Shown here piece after piece: positions 23,357 through 30,990 of a stretch of DNA of 32,786 nucleotides. The notes beneath the pieces are model-generated. The model was not told where the DNA came from, made no database searches, and saw nothing but the letters and a program-made list of their open reading frames with translations. The stretch comes from Prevotella sp. DNF00663 (GTDB lineage Bacteria > Bacteroidota > Bacteroidia > Bacteroidales > Bacteroidaceae). Position 1 is the first letter of the stretch. Every line of letters starts with the position of its first letter. The stretch lies in contig NZ_KQ960655.1 in the NCBI RefSeq assembly GCF_001553265.1, positions 1 to 32,786 of the forward strand, in the 5' to 3' direction. The position numbers and the translations under genes are program-made.

Positions 23357-24349
23357 TTATTTGTGTCCGAAATGTCCACCGCCACCGAAGTTGCCGAATG
23401 AACGGCTGGGGGCTGATTGTCCTGCAGAACCGGAACGTGGACTAAACATGCGACTAGGAGCACTGGAGCTGCTGTTGAAATTGTTGCGCATGCTGCCAAA
23501 ACCACCTTGACGTACCGTCGTACGAGTGCTACTTTCAGGGCGACTCATCTCATTGCGACCGCCAAAAGAGCGTGTCGGATCTTGTTGCATTCTATTTCGG
23601 CTTCCGAAAGAGCGTGTTGGTCTAGACTGCATATCGCTACGGCTACCAAAAGAGCGATTTCCATTTTGCTGCATATCACCACGTTCTATGTTTGAACTGT
23701 TAAAGATGCTGCGTTCACCATTGTTCATCCGCGAGCGGTCTGTGTCCATCCGGCGCTGTCCATAGTTATAGTTGCGGTCGCCATAGCTACGTCCTCCAAA
23801 ACTGCGGTTGCCGAAATTGTGGCTACGACCGAAGTCTCCACCGTTGAAACCATCGCGCATTCCGAATCTTCTAGAACTTGGGCCGCCCCATGTACGTTCT
23901 CTGTACCATGACCGACCGCCATTCATTCGCCAGCTGTGTCCGCCACGATAGACGGTATAGAAAGTTGGCCGACCGAAGTAGAAGTAGTCACGTCGCGGGT
24001 AGCGAGCGTAGACTCCGAAGTGCCAATAGCCTCCATCCCAGTAGAGCGGACGGTAGAAATAGTTAGCTGCACAATAAGCTTGATATTGCCAATCGAGCAA
24101 AATGTAGCTTAAATCCAGATTACGCTGAGTCCAATAACTTCCATAAAGGCTGTTATAGTCGGTTACTCCTAGCAGGTAGTCAAGATTTATTTCATAGGCA
24201 GCTTCGTACTGCTCATCGGTCAGATTAAGCTCATATGCCATCTTGTCTGTCAGGAAAAGCGCCTGTTCGCGAGCTTGCTGATAGCTCATTGCGTTGACAG
24301 AAACTGCTGTAGTCAGCAGAACTACAAGGGCTAATATCAACTTTTTCAT
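23357..24349 (-). CDS. Secreted protein with LTxEQ-like N-terminus and Arg/Ser/Phe/Gly-rich repetitive tail
   Basis: A 330-residue exported protein. Residues 1-20 form a signal peptide (MKKLILALVVLLTTAVSVNA). Residues about 22-70 are helical with LNLTDEQYEAAYEINLDY, reminiscent of the LTxxQ motif of Spy/CpxP-type periplasmic proteins. A Tyr/Trp-rich middle (about 75-145) follows. From about 145 to the end the sequence is low-complexity, with repeated RSFGSR/RSFGGR blocks, each near a DMQ/NRMQ/NEM segment, and Gly-rich ends. The tail is strongly basic and predicted disordered. No enzyme motif is visible. A near-consensus minus-strand -7 element (TTTCTTTG) lies about 45 bases upstream. I do not know its function. 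Confidence 0.78.
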   Translation of the reverse strand: MKKLILALVVLLTTAVSVNAMSYQQAREQALFLTDKMAYELNLTDEQYEAAYEINLDYLLGVTDYNSLYGSYWTQRNLDLSYILLDWQYQAYCAANYFYRPLYWDGGYWHFGVYARYPRRDYFYFGRPTFYTVYRGGHSWRMNGGRSWYRERTWGGPSSRRFGMRDGFNGGDFGRSHNFGNRSFGGRSYGDRNYNYGQRRMDTDRSRMNNGERSIFNSSNIERGDMQQNGNRSFGSRSDMQSRPTRSFGSRNRMQQDPTRSFGGRNEMSRPESSTRTTVRQGGFGSMRNNFNSSSSAPSRMFSPRSGSAGQSAPSRSFGNFGGGGHFGHK

Positions 24350-24678
24350 AATCTTATCTCTTTAATTGTTCTATTCGTTTATTTATCTGATGCAAAGAAA
24401 CGAAGAATATACGAGGATGAAAAAGGTTTTTCCCTATGTGGTAGGGGATTTTCCCTAAAGGTGAATATGTATATATAATAAAGGTATATATCAACCGGCT
24501 TATAAAAAGAAGCTCCCTCCGACTCCCCCATAAGGGGGAGAGTGATAGTTTAAAGTTGGTACATAGACGAATAAAGAAGTGATGGTAGAGACGGAAAGTT
24601 TTCCGTCTCACAAGGTAAAAGGTAAGAGGTGGAGGTGTAATACAGAAGCATTTCTGTCCGAAGGACAGCCCATTCATA

Positions 24679-24703
24679 GCCGTAAGTCTTTTAGGCTTAC
24701 GGC
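24679..24703. repeat. Small hairpin
   Basis: A 10-bp stem (24679-24688 with 24694-24703, one G-T pair) with a 5-base loop. It is followed by seven A on the plus strand, so it is not a terminator on either strand; it is one of a cluster of palindromes in this gap. Confidence 0.6.
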
Positions 24704-24723
24704 AAAAAAAGCAACTATAACCG

Positions 24724-24834
24724 AGCCTGAAAGGCTCCCCCTTTCCGTGTAATATCTATCATTAAAGGAGGATATGGGCAGTCTTGTCAGACTTCATATA
24801 ATAGATAGAATCATAAGGGGGAGCCTTTCAGGCT
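24724..24834. repeat. MITE-like 111-base inverted-repeat element
   Basis: The arms 24724-24743 and 24815-24834 are perfect 20-base inverted repeats, each containing a smaller palindrome (AGCCT-GAA-AGGCT). The interior of 71 bases has no coding capacity and contains a further weak inverted pair (TCTATC near 24754 and GATAGA near 24803). Target-site duplications are not obvious. It could be a small non-autonomous mobile element or a structured RNA. Confidence 0.6.
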
Positions 24835-24849
24835 TGAGCAAGGGCTTTT

Positions 24850-24926
24850 CAGTATTGCTGAGAGGGCCAGTCAGCAATGCTGCGAGAACGGTTCAGTATT
24901 GTTGCGAAGCCGGGGCAGCAAGTTGA
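24850..24926. repeat. 22-base periodic array, copy B
   Basis: Units begin at 24850, 24872, 24894 and 24916, exactly 22 bases apart, with first halves CAGTATTGCTG, CAGCAATGCTG, CAGTATTGTTG and a degenerate CAGCAAGTTGA. The spacers differ from those of copies A and C. The preceding GGCTTTT is shared with copy C. Confidence 0.75.
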
Positions 24927-25141
24927 GGGTGAGAACTTGAAATAGGAAGCAGGGCTGTATAGATTAACATACCGGACGGTATCGAAGTTAAAAGAAACTT
25001 CTAAAAGATATCATGATTGTTTTGTCGATGAAACAAAAAGGTGCTATTTCTGTGCTATACACGAAACAATAATGCAATTATGGTAGATAAAAATATTCAG
25101 AAATCAATTATTGGTGATTTCTTTAGATAGCATTCTGTCTT

Positions 25142-25185
25142 AATAATAAGCCCTTTACAGCATACGCTGTAAAGGGCTTATTATT
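25142..25185 (-). terminator. Long palindromic terminator of the esterase gene
   Basis: A perfect 20-bp stem (25142-25161 with 25166-25185) with a 4-base loop lies 17 bases beyond the minus-strand stop at 25202. The outer part of the stem is all A/T, supplying the U-rich end on the minus strand. Confidence 0.85.
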
Positions 25186-25201
25186 GATTATAGAAATGTG
25201 G

Positions 25202-27280
25202 TTAGAAGTCCTTATCCCTAAAGGTGGAGGTGGGAAGAAGGCTGGAATTCACTAGATTTGCCCTTGTATAAGGTTGCCAACCATAGCGTACATTCACAGG
25301 TTTGACTACTTGTTGACTCCAAACCTTTACTTGATTACCTTCGATTTTGGCTTGTGCAGGATGGTATAAACCGTCTTCTCCGGCAATTTCAAAGCTGCGA
25401 ATAGCTTTACCATCCGATGTTCTGAGACCATCGGCAAAGTCGAATGACACGTAAGCGGCACCATCGTGATAGTCCACATGATTCATGAATGGACCTGAAG
25501 GGACAAGCCGATGCCCGTAAGTCTTGGCCAAAGCCCAACGAGCCAAACGTTGTCCGATGGCCATTTTATGTTTAGGGTGTACGTCGAGCGAGTCGCCTAT
25601 GTCGCTGCTGACAGCCATTCCCGTGTTGGGAATCGTTCGCAGTTGTCGGCGTTGTACATCGCGGAACCATGGCCAACTAGGTCTGTCCAAACTTGATAAC
25701 TGCACATAATAGAAAGGAAGATTGGCGTTCCAATAGCTTCGCCAACTGCCTACCATGAGCTTAAAGAGGCTGTCGTAGGCTTCCATATTGTGTGCATTAG
25801 ACTCTCCTTGATACCATGCCACGCCTCGGATGGTGTAGTGGGCGAGTGGTTCGATGCCGGCTTCGAAGAGATAACAGGGCTGATAAGGGTGTCGTTGCAG
25901 TGGGTTGGTCTTCAAGTTGATATTTTTCGACATGCGTTCACGTACCCATGGTTGGATGAAATCGTTTTTAGTAGGCTCTCTTAGAATGTCGGGAAAGTCG
26001 TTTTCAAGTGTCTGTCGGGGTATCCAAGACTCTGTCGGGGAACCGCCGATGGCGTTACAGATTACTCCGATGGTCACTCCAAGAGTGTCGGCCAGTGTTC
26101 GTGCAAAGGCCAAACCAATGGCAGAGAAAGCCGGGGCTGTGTTTTCGTTGCAGGCTTGCCAACCTTTATCGGTGTAATATTGCAGTCGGTTGACTGAGTC
26201 GAGAGCCGATATGGACCACTCGGAATTTGTCGTTGCCCATTTCTCTGTCATGTTAAATAGTCGTATATCAGGTTTTTGACTACTATAGTGGAGCATGTCT
26301 TGTTTCTCATCTGGAGCTAGTTGGGCGGTACGGAAAGCCATGTTTGATTGTCCGGAGCACAACCATACTTCACCGATGGCTACATCGTTGAATTGCAGTT
26401 TTTCTTTCTTTGTCTTGATGGTGAGTGTCAAATTCTTTGCAGCCTGCATGGGTAGGAGAGTGGTACTCCAATGTCCTTCTGCATTAGAAAGGGTGTGAAT
26501 GGTCTGTTTTCCCAACTCTATGGTCACCTCGTCATGACTGTTTGCCGTTCCTTCCATGTGGATGGGAACGGAGCGTTGGAGCACCATTCCGTCGGTATAA
26601 AGGCGTGAAACGTGTAGCCCACCCATGTCTCCGGTGAGGGCGCTATATACTTTTCGGGCTATCAATCCAGCTCCTTCGGCGTTGGGATGAAGTCCGTCTG
26701 GAAATACATCAGGCCGATTGTAAAGTGCTTCGTGCAGGTCAATGAGTCCTACATTGGTTGTCCGTGCAATGCGTTCTATTCTCTGTTGTATCTGATGATG
26801 CCAGTCGCGAGTACCCGATTTGAATCGACGATGGCGGTCTGAGATGGGTGTTAGTCGACAAATCCATACTTTACATTTTGGATTAGCCACCTTAAATGAG
26901 TCGATAAGTGCACGGTAATCCTTGATAAAATCGTCCGAATAATTAGGCCATGCACGCGGGTCGGTATCGTTTACTCCTAAATGTATGATGACTCTATCGG
27001 CCTTAAAGTCGAGCGCTTGTCGGTATTCCGGTTGCGCAGTATAGGGTCGATAGGCTCTATTGATGAGTGTTGCACCCGACCGTCCGAAGTTCCTAACCTC
27101 GTAATCTTTTCCTAGCAACGCCTGAAGTTGCACCGGATAGCTCGTATGTTCACGGTCTTTGAGGCCGGCACCGTACGTGATGCTATTGCCCACACATGCC
27201 ACCTTGATGGGGCGACGAGCGTCTATGCGTAGTAAAAAACTGATGAGTAAAATCAATATGAGCAGTGTTTTCTCTTTCAT
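25202..27280 (-). CDS. Exported SGNH hydrolase fused to sialate O-acetylesterase
   Basis: A 692-residue two-domain carbohydrate esterase. A signal peptide or signal anchor occupies about 1-21. The first domain (about 24-215) is a GDSL/SGNH hydrolase with Ser33 (GNSITYG), the Gly of the GRSGAT block, Asn104 (HLGVND) and the Asp195/His198 pair (FPDGLHPN). The second domain (about 225-690) is of the sialate 9-O-acetylesterase (SASA) type with nucleophile Ser312 in WLCSGQSNM and a DVHPKHK motif near 567 carrying the catalytic His. Such fusions are known in gut and oral Bacteroidetes that strip acetyl groups from mucin sialic acids before sialidase action; other acetylated glycans are possible. 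No sialidase, transporter or SusCD pair is adjacent. Confidence 0.87.
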   Translation of the reverse strand: MKEKTLLILILLISFLLRIDARRPIKVACVGNSITYGAGLKDREHTSYPVQLQALLGKDYEVRNFGRSGATLINRAYRPYTAQPEYRQALDFKADRVIIHLGVNDTDPRAWPNYSDDFIKDYRALIDSFKVANPKCKVWICRLTPISDRHRRFKSGTRDWHHQIQQRIERIARTTNVGLIDLHEALYNRPDVFPDGLHPNAEGAGLIARKVYSALTGDMGGLHVSRLYTDGMVLQRSVPIHMEGTANSHDEVTIELGKQTIHTLSNAEGHWSTTLLPMQAAKNLTLTIKTKKEKLQFNDVAIGEVWLCSGQSNMAFRTAQLAPDEKQDMLHYSSQKPDIRLFNMTEKWATTNSEWSISALDSVNRLQYYTDKGWQACNENTAPAFSAIGLAFARTLADTLGVTIGVICNAIGGSPTESWIPRQTLENDFPDILREPTKNDFIQPWVRERMSKNINLKTNPLQRHPYQPCYLFEAGIEPLAHYTIRGVAWYQGESNAHNMEAYDSLFKLMVGSWRSYWNANLPFYYVQLSSLDRPSWPWFRDVQRRQLRTIPNTGMAVSSDIGDSLDVHPKHKMAIGQRLARWALAKTYGHRLVPSGPFMNHVDYHDGAAYVSFDFADGLRTSDGKAIRSFEIAGEDGLYHPAQAKIEGNQVKVWSQQVVKPVNVRYGWQPYTRANLVNSSLLPTSTFRDKDF

Positions 27281-27319
27281 GCTGTAAGAGGTTAAGTTGG
27301 AAAAGAAGTATAACGAAAA

Positions 27320-27353
27320 CTCCCTAATACCTGTTTGGTGAGATATTAGGGAG
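27320..27353 (-). terminator. Terminator of the trpB-like gene
   Basis: A 10-bp stem (27320-27329 with 27344-27353) with a 14-base loop is followed on the minus strand by GTTTTCGTT. It lies 18 bases beyond the stop at 27371. Confidence 0.75.
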
Positions 27354-27370
27354 CATATAGGGATATAGAA

Positions 27371-28735
27371 TTAAATCTTTACGTTGGGAACGTTGACTAG
27401 GTTGCTCTTAATCTCAGCGTCGGAAACACTGTAATTGTGCAAGTCTCCGTTGATATAAGAGTCGTAAGCAGTCATATCAATAAGCCCATGACCGGACAAA
27501 CAGAATAGGATGTTTTCTTGTTTTCCGGCTTCCTTAGCTCGTAGAGCCTCTCGGATGGTAGCGGCAATAGCATGACAACTCTCCGGTGCGGGGATGATAC
27601 CTTCGGTTCGAGCGAACAACATACCGGATTCAAAGCTTTCCAATTGGGGGATATCTACGCCGTGCATATAGTTGTCACGAATCAATTGACTGATGATCAT
27701 ACCGGCTCCATGGTAGCGTAAACCACCTGCATGGATGTTCGCGGGTTTGAAGTCGTGCCCCAAAGTGTACATAGGTAACAGTGGAGTATAGCCAGCTTCG
27801 TCTCCGAAATCGTATTCAAACTTACCGCGAGTTAGCTTCGGACAGCTCTCCGGTTCGGCTGCGATAAACTCTGTTTTCTTGCCATTGAGGATGTTATGAC
27901 GCATGAATGGGAAAGCAAGACCGCCGAAATTGCTACCTCCACCGAAGCATGCAATCACTTTATCGGGGTATTCTCCAGCCATTTCCATCTGCTTTTCAGC
28001 CTCTAGGCCTATGACAGTTTGATGTAAAGCAACGTGGTTGAGCACCGAGCCCAGCGTATATTTGCAATGCGGAGTAGTCGTTGCCAACTCAATAGCCTCG
28101 GATATGGCAGTACCCAATGAGCCGAGATGGTTAGGTTCGCGAGTGATAATGTCCTTTCCGGCACGGGTAGACATGGAGGGAGAGCCCTCTACTGTGGCAC
28201 CGAAGGTACGCATGATGCTAGAGCGATAAGGCTTCTGTTGCATGCTAATCTTTACTTGATAGACAGCTGCACTCAGCCCGTAAATGCTCGCGGCATACGA
28301 CAATGCGGCACCCCATTGGCCTGCTCCGGTCTCTGTAGTGACGTTGGTGTCGCCCTCTTGCTTACAGTAATAGCACTGAGGAATGGCAGAATTAATCTTG
28401 TGAGAGCCTAGTGGGTTGGTACTTTCGTTTTTAAAATAGATATGAGCAGGGGTATCTAGCGCCTCTTCCAAGGCATAAGCGCGTACCAACGGAGTCGAAC
28501 GATAGTAGCTATACTTATCGCGTACCTCTTCGGGAATGTCTATCCAAGCATGCGTACAATCCAGTTCTTGCTTGGAACATTCGGCACTAAAGATGTGCGA
28601 CAAGTCTTCCGCGCTGAGTGGTTCGCGCGTTTTGGGATTCAATGGAGGCAATGGTTTGGTAGGCATATCGGCCTGTATATTGTACCACTGTGTGGGGATT
28701 TCCTTCTCTTGAAGGAGGAATTTCTTCTGTTTCAT
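27371..28735 (-). CDS. trpB: TrpB2-type tryptophan synthase beta chain, stand-alone
   Basis: A 454-residue pyridoxal-phosphate enzyme that joins indole and serine to form tryptophan. The length and the N-terminal extension (THAWIDIPEEVRDKYSYYRSTPLVRA) are those of the TrpB2 branch rather than the about 400-residue TrpB1. PLP-binding Lys113 lies in NPLGSHKINSA; the phosphate-binding loop is CFGGGSNFGG near 263; the substrate-loop ETGAGQWG is intact. No trpA or other tryptophan-pathway gene is near. TrpB2 enzymes commonly act without TrpA and are thought to salvage indole or act on other nucleophiles. A TATATTTG promoter element lies upstream and a terminator follows, so it is transcribed alone. 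Confidence 0.92.
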   Translation of the reverse strand: MKQKKFLLQEKEIPTQWYNIQADMPTKPLPPLNPKTREPLSAEDLSHIFSAECSKQELDCTHAWIDIPEEVRDKYSYYRSTPLVRAYALEEALDTPAHIYFKNESTNPLGSHKINSAIPQCYYCKQEGDTNVTTETGAGQWGAALSYAASIYGLSAAVYQVKISMQQKPYRSSIMRTFGATVEGSPSMSTRAGKDIITREPNHLGSLGTAISEAIELATTTPHCKYTLGSVLNHVALHQTVIGLEAEKQMEMAGEYPDKVIACFGGGSNFGGLAFPFMRHNILNGKKTEFIAAEPESCPKLTRGKFEYDFGDEAGYTPLLPMYTLGHDFKPANIHAGGLRYHGAGMIISQLIRDNYMHGVDIPQLESFESGMLFARTEGIIPAPESCHAIAATIREALRAKEAGKQENILFCLSGHGLIDMTAYDSYINGDLHNYSVSDAEIKSNLVNVPNVKI

Positions 28736-28759
28736 CTCTACCTTGTTTATAAATCATTG

Positions 28760-28767
28760 CAAATATA
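28760..28767 (-). promoter_or_regulatory. -7 promoter element of the trpB-like gene
   Basis: Minus-strand TATATTTG matches TAnnTTTG, 24 bases upstream of ATG 28735. No well-spaced -33 element was seen. Confidence 0.6.
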
Positions 28768-28857
28768 CTGCTTTTTTGACAGTTAACAAGGCTTTTCTCT
28801 GAACTTTTCTATTACAGAAAGAAAGTAAGGATTGTAAGTAAAAAAGTGTGTTTTTAA

Positions 28858-30342
28858 ATGTGCATGGATTTGTCTGCTTATTTAAAACAAGCTATCTTTG
28901 CATCCATGATGATACTTTTCACTGTTTTGATATACTTCTGTTGTCTGCTGGTATTCAGCAGATTGACAGCTCGCAAGTCCACCAATTCCATCTTTTTCAG
29001 TGCCGAGCGCAGGTCGCCTTGGTATATGGTGGCATTTGGAATGGTCGGTGCTTCTATTTCGGGAGTGACTTTTGTGTCGGTTCCGGGAATGATGTTGAAG
29101 ACCGATATGACCTATTTACAGATGTGCGTGGGCTTTATCTTCGGCTATTTAGCAGTGGCTTTCCTGCTTTTGCCAGTGTATTATCAATTGCGAAAGCCCA
29201 CTATTTATTCGTATTTGCAGCAGCGATTGGGCAATCGGTCTTACCTGACGAGTGCGTCATTCTTCCTCTTGTCGAAAATGACGGGGGCTGCCGTTCGCTT
29301 TTATGTGGTTTGTATTATCCTACAACGGTTCGTGCTCGACGACCTCAGAATACCTTTCCCGGTAACCGTAGTCATCATGGTAGGATTGATATGGCTTTAT
29401 ACTCATCGTGGTGGAATCAAAACGTTGGTGTGGACAGACACTTTCCAAACCACTTGTATGTTTGCTGCTTTGCTCCTTATTATATATAATGTGATGGGTG
29501 AACTGGGTTTCACGTTACCGCAAGCCGTACATGCCATTGCGACAGATACGCATAGTAGAGTGTTTGTTTTCGATGATTGGGTAAGCCGGCAGAACTTTTG
29601 GAAGCAGTTCATGAGTGGTATCTTTGTGGTTATAGTGATGACCGGACTCGATCAAGATATGATGCAGAAGAACCTTACTTGCAAGACTTTGCGCGAAGCA
29701 CAGAAAGATATGTGTACTTATGGCTTGGCTTTTGTACCGGCCAACTTGCTCTTTTTGTCTCTTGGTGTCTTGTTGACACAGTTGGCAGCAAAGCAAGGTG
29801 TACCCCTCCCGGCGATGGGAGACGAACTCTTACCCATGTTTGCTGCTGCCGGACGACTGGGCATTACGGTGACAATCTTGTTTACCATAGGTATTGTGGC
29901 AGCCAGTTTTTCGAGTGCGGATAGTGCATTAACGGCTTTGACCACAAGTTTTTGTGTGGATATAAAGAACCGAGCGGAAGACGAACAGTTGCGTCGTCGC
30001 ACCCATAGGGTGTTGGCATTGGTGTTTGTGGTGTTCATCCTGATATTCCGAGCATTAAACTCTACCAGCGTATTGGATGCCATCTATGTGCTTTGTTCCT
30101 ATACTTATGGTCCGTTATTAGGGCTGTTTGCCTTCGGATTATTGACTCGTAGACCGACCAATGACCGCTTGGTACCGTATATTGCAGTCTTAGCTCCCTT
30201 ATTGTGTTTTGTCGTTGATACGCTATGTAGTCGTCTTTTAGGCTATAAGTTCGGCTATGAGTTGCTCATGCTCAATGGTTTTCTTACTTTCGTAGGATTG
30301 TGGATAGTGGGGAAAGCAACTTTAATTAGAGTACGCAAATAA
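28858..30342 (+). CDS. Sodium:solute symporter family transporter
   Basis: Inner-membrane secondary transporter of the SSS family with about 13 hydrophobic helices over up to 494 residues. Family marks include the first helix followed by SRLTARKSTNSIFFSAERRSPWYMVAFGMVGASISGVTFVSVPG, split by helix breaks, and later ASFSSADSALTALTTSF, the sodium-site helix. The substrate is unknown; relatives move sialic acid, sugars, proline or iodide. The start is uncertain: ATG 28858 and 28864 open the frame, but a fully consensus promoter (28869-28900) lies inside it and the family N-terminus aligns best with ATG 28906 or 28909. No terminator is evident after the stop. The neighbouring esterase acts on acetylated sugars, which makes a sugar substrate conceivable. 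Confidence 0.9.
   Translation: MCMDLSAYLKQAIFASMMILFTVLIYFCCLLVFSRLTARKSTNSIFFSAERRSPWYMVAFGMVGASISGVTFVSVPGMMLKTDMTYLQMCVGFIFGYLAVAFLLLPVYYQLRKPTIYSYLQQRLGNRSYLTSASFFLLSKMTGAAVRFYVVCIILQRFVLDDLRIPFPVTVVIMVGLIWLYTHRGGIKTLVWTDTFQTTCMFAALLLIIYNVMGELGFTLPQAVHAIATDTHSRVFVFDDWVSRQNFWKQFMSGIFVVIVMTGLDQDMMQKNLTCKTLREAQKDMCTYGLAFVPANLLFLSLGVLLTQLAAKQGVPLPAMGDELLPMFAAAGRLGITVTILFTIGIVAASFSSADSALTALTTSFCVDIKNRAEDEQLRRRTHRVLALVFVVFILIFRALNSTSVLDAIYVLCSYTYGPLLGLFAFGLLTRRPTNDRLVPYIAVLAPLLCFVVDTLCSRLLGYKFGYELLMLNGFLTFVGLWIVGKATLIRVRK
28869..28900 (+). promoter_or_regulatory. Consensus promoter inside the 5' end of the symporter frame
   Basis: TTTG at 28869-28872, exactly 20 bases, then TATCTTTG at 28893-28900 make a full -33/-7 match. 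Transcription would start near 28907, at or next to the ATGs at 28906 and 28909. Confidence 0.65.
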
Positions 30343-30353
30343 GTACACTAAAG

Positions 30354-30385
30354 TTTGTTTATATTGCTGAAACGTCTTATCTTTG
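30354..30385 (+). promoter_or_regulatory. Promoter of the toxin-antitoxin operon
   Basis: TTTG at 30354-30357, 20 bases, TATCTTTG at 30378-30385: full Bacteroidota consensus. A strong GAGGAGG ribosome site follows at about 30394-30400. Autorepression by the antitoxin-toxin complex at this site is expected for the family. Confidence 0.8.
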
Positions 30386-30407
30386 CAATTAAAGAGGAGG
30401 TAAAAGT

Positions 30408-30650
30408 ATGCAGATAATTACTACAAGAGAATTTAGAGCAAATCAAAAGAAATATTTTGATTTGGCAGAAACGGAGACAGTGTTTGTCGCTCGTAAAAAT
30501 GCAAGACCCATAATTATTAGTGTTGCCGATGAGAATGATTTTCTTTCAAAAGCTGAACTAAAAGCTATTCAACAGGGATTAGAGGATATTAGGAATGGTA
30601 GAACGGTAAAAGTGAAAGACATTAATAATATATGGGACAGTATTCTGTAG
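30408..30650 (+). CDS. YefM/Phd-type antitoxin
   Basis: An 80-residue antitoxin of a type II toxin-antitoxin module. The N-terminal dimerising DNA-binding fold is readable in ITTREFRANQKKYFDLAE and FVARKNARPIIIS, as in the YefM/Phd (prevent-host-death) family; the C-terminal 30 residues form the toxin-binding tail (IRNGRTVKVKDINNIWDSIL). It precedes the toxin and overlaps it by 19 bases, giving coupled translation with excess antitoxin through its strong ribosome site. The protein probably binds its own promoter just upstream. Confidence 0.9.
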   Translation: MQIITTREFRANQKKYFDLAETETVFVARKNARPIIISVADENDFLSKAELKAIQQGLEDIRNGRTVKVKDINNIWDSIL

Positions 30651-30910
30651 AGCTTGTGGGATCGTCTAGAGAAGATTTGCGGAAGATTTACAAATCAGGT
30701 AATAAGGCGATTATCAAAAAAATAGAAGACTTGTTTATGGAGCTGTCAGAGCATCCGTATACGGGAACGGGGAAGCCAGAGCCTTTGAAATATCTTCCAA
30801 ATATGTGGTCAAGAAGATTAGATAAGAAAAATAGGCTACTATATACCATTAATGAAGATGTTGTTTCTGTCTATGTAGTCTCAGTGTTGGGACATTATAC
30901 CGATAAATAA
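30632..30910 (+). CDS. Txe/YoeB-type mRNA interferase toxin
   Basis: A 92-residue RelE-superfamily toxin that cleaves mRNA in the ribosomal A site. The Txe/YoeB signature is complete: HPYTGTGKPEPLKY with the catalytic Glu50, WSRRLDKKNRLLY with Arg68, and a C-terminal GHY with His88 and Tyr89. E. coli YoeB counterparts are Glu46, Arg65 and His83. The four residues after GHY (TDK with the Tyr before) extend slightly past the family end. The active site looks intact, so the module is probably functional. The palindromic terminator at 30932-30975 closes the operon. Confidence 0.9.
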   Translation: MGQYSVELVGSSREDLRKIYKSGNKAIIKKIEDLFMELSEHPYTGTGKPEPLKYLPNMWSRRLDKKNRLLYTINEDVVSVYVVSVLGHYTDK

Positions 30911-30931
30911 AATGATAGTTAGGAATATGAT

Positions 30932-30975
30932 TATACCATAAGGAGGCGGTGTTAACACCACCTCCTTATGGTATA
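30932..30975. terminator. 44-base palindromic bidirectional terminator
   Basis: Two arms (30932-30953 and 30954-30975) are inverted repeats with a single C/A mismatch (30947/30960). It separates the convergent toxin and glutathione peroxidase genes. T-runs are weak on both sides. Confidence 0.75.
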
Positions 30976-30990
30976 GATGAGTCTCTAGCC

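Larger units (their letters stand above)
24350..25201. other. 852-base non-coding region rich in hairpins and repeats
   Basis: No convincing gene. It holds, left to right: the leader of the secreted-protein gene; a 7-bp stem CTCCCCC/GGGGGAG (about 24523-24540); a perfect inverted repeat GAGACGGAAA (about 24589-24608); a 6-bp stem (24654-24668); a 10-bp stem (24679-24703); the long inverted repeat 24724-24834; the 22-base array 24850-24926; about 200 bases of plain AT-rich sequence; and the terminator at 25142-25185. Confidence 0.7.

Noticed and set aside
23417..23800. Regular DNA repeats within the secreted-protein gene
   Set aside because: They are explained by the repeated RSFGSR protein blocks in one open frame.
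24354..24677. 107-residue minus-strand open frame in the large gap
   Set aside because: It runs through short palindromes and promoter sequence of the secreted-protein gene and has no plausible protein character.
24724..24834. Insertion sequence
   Set aside because: Inverted arms are present but there is no transposase or coding interior, so only a MITE-like label is given.
28848..29489. 213-residue plus-strand open frame
   Set aside because: Overlaps the symporter gene in another frame; Cys/Phe-rich composition without motif.
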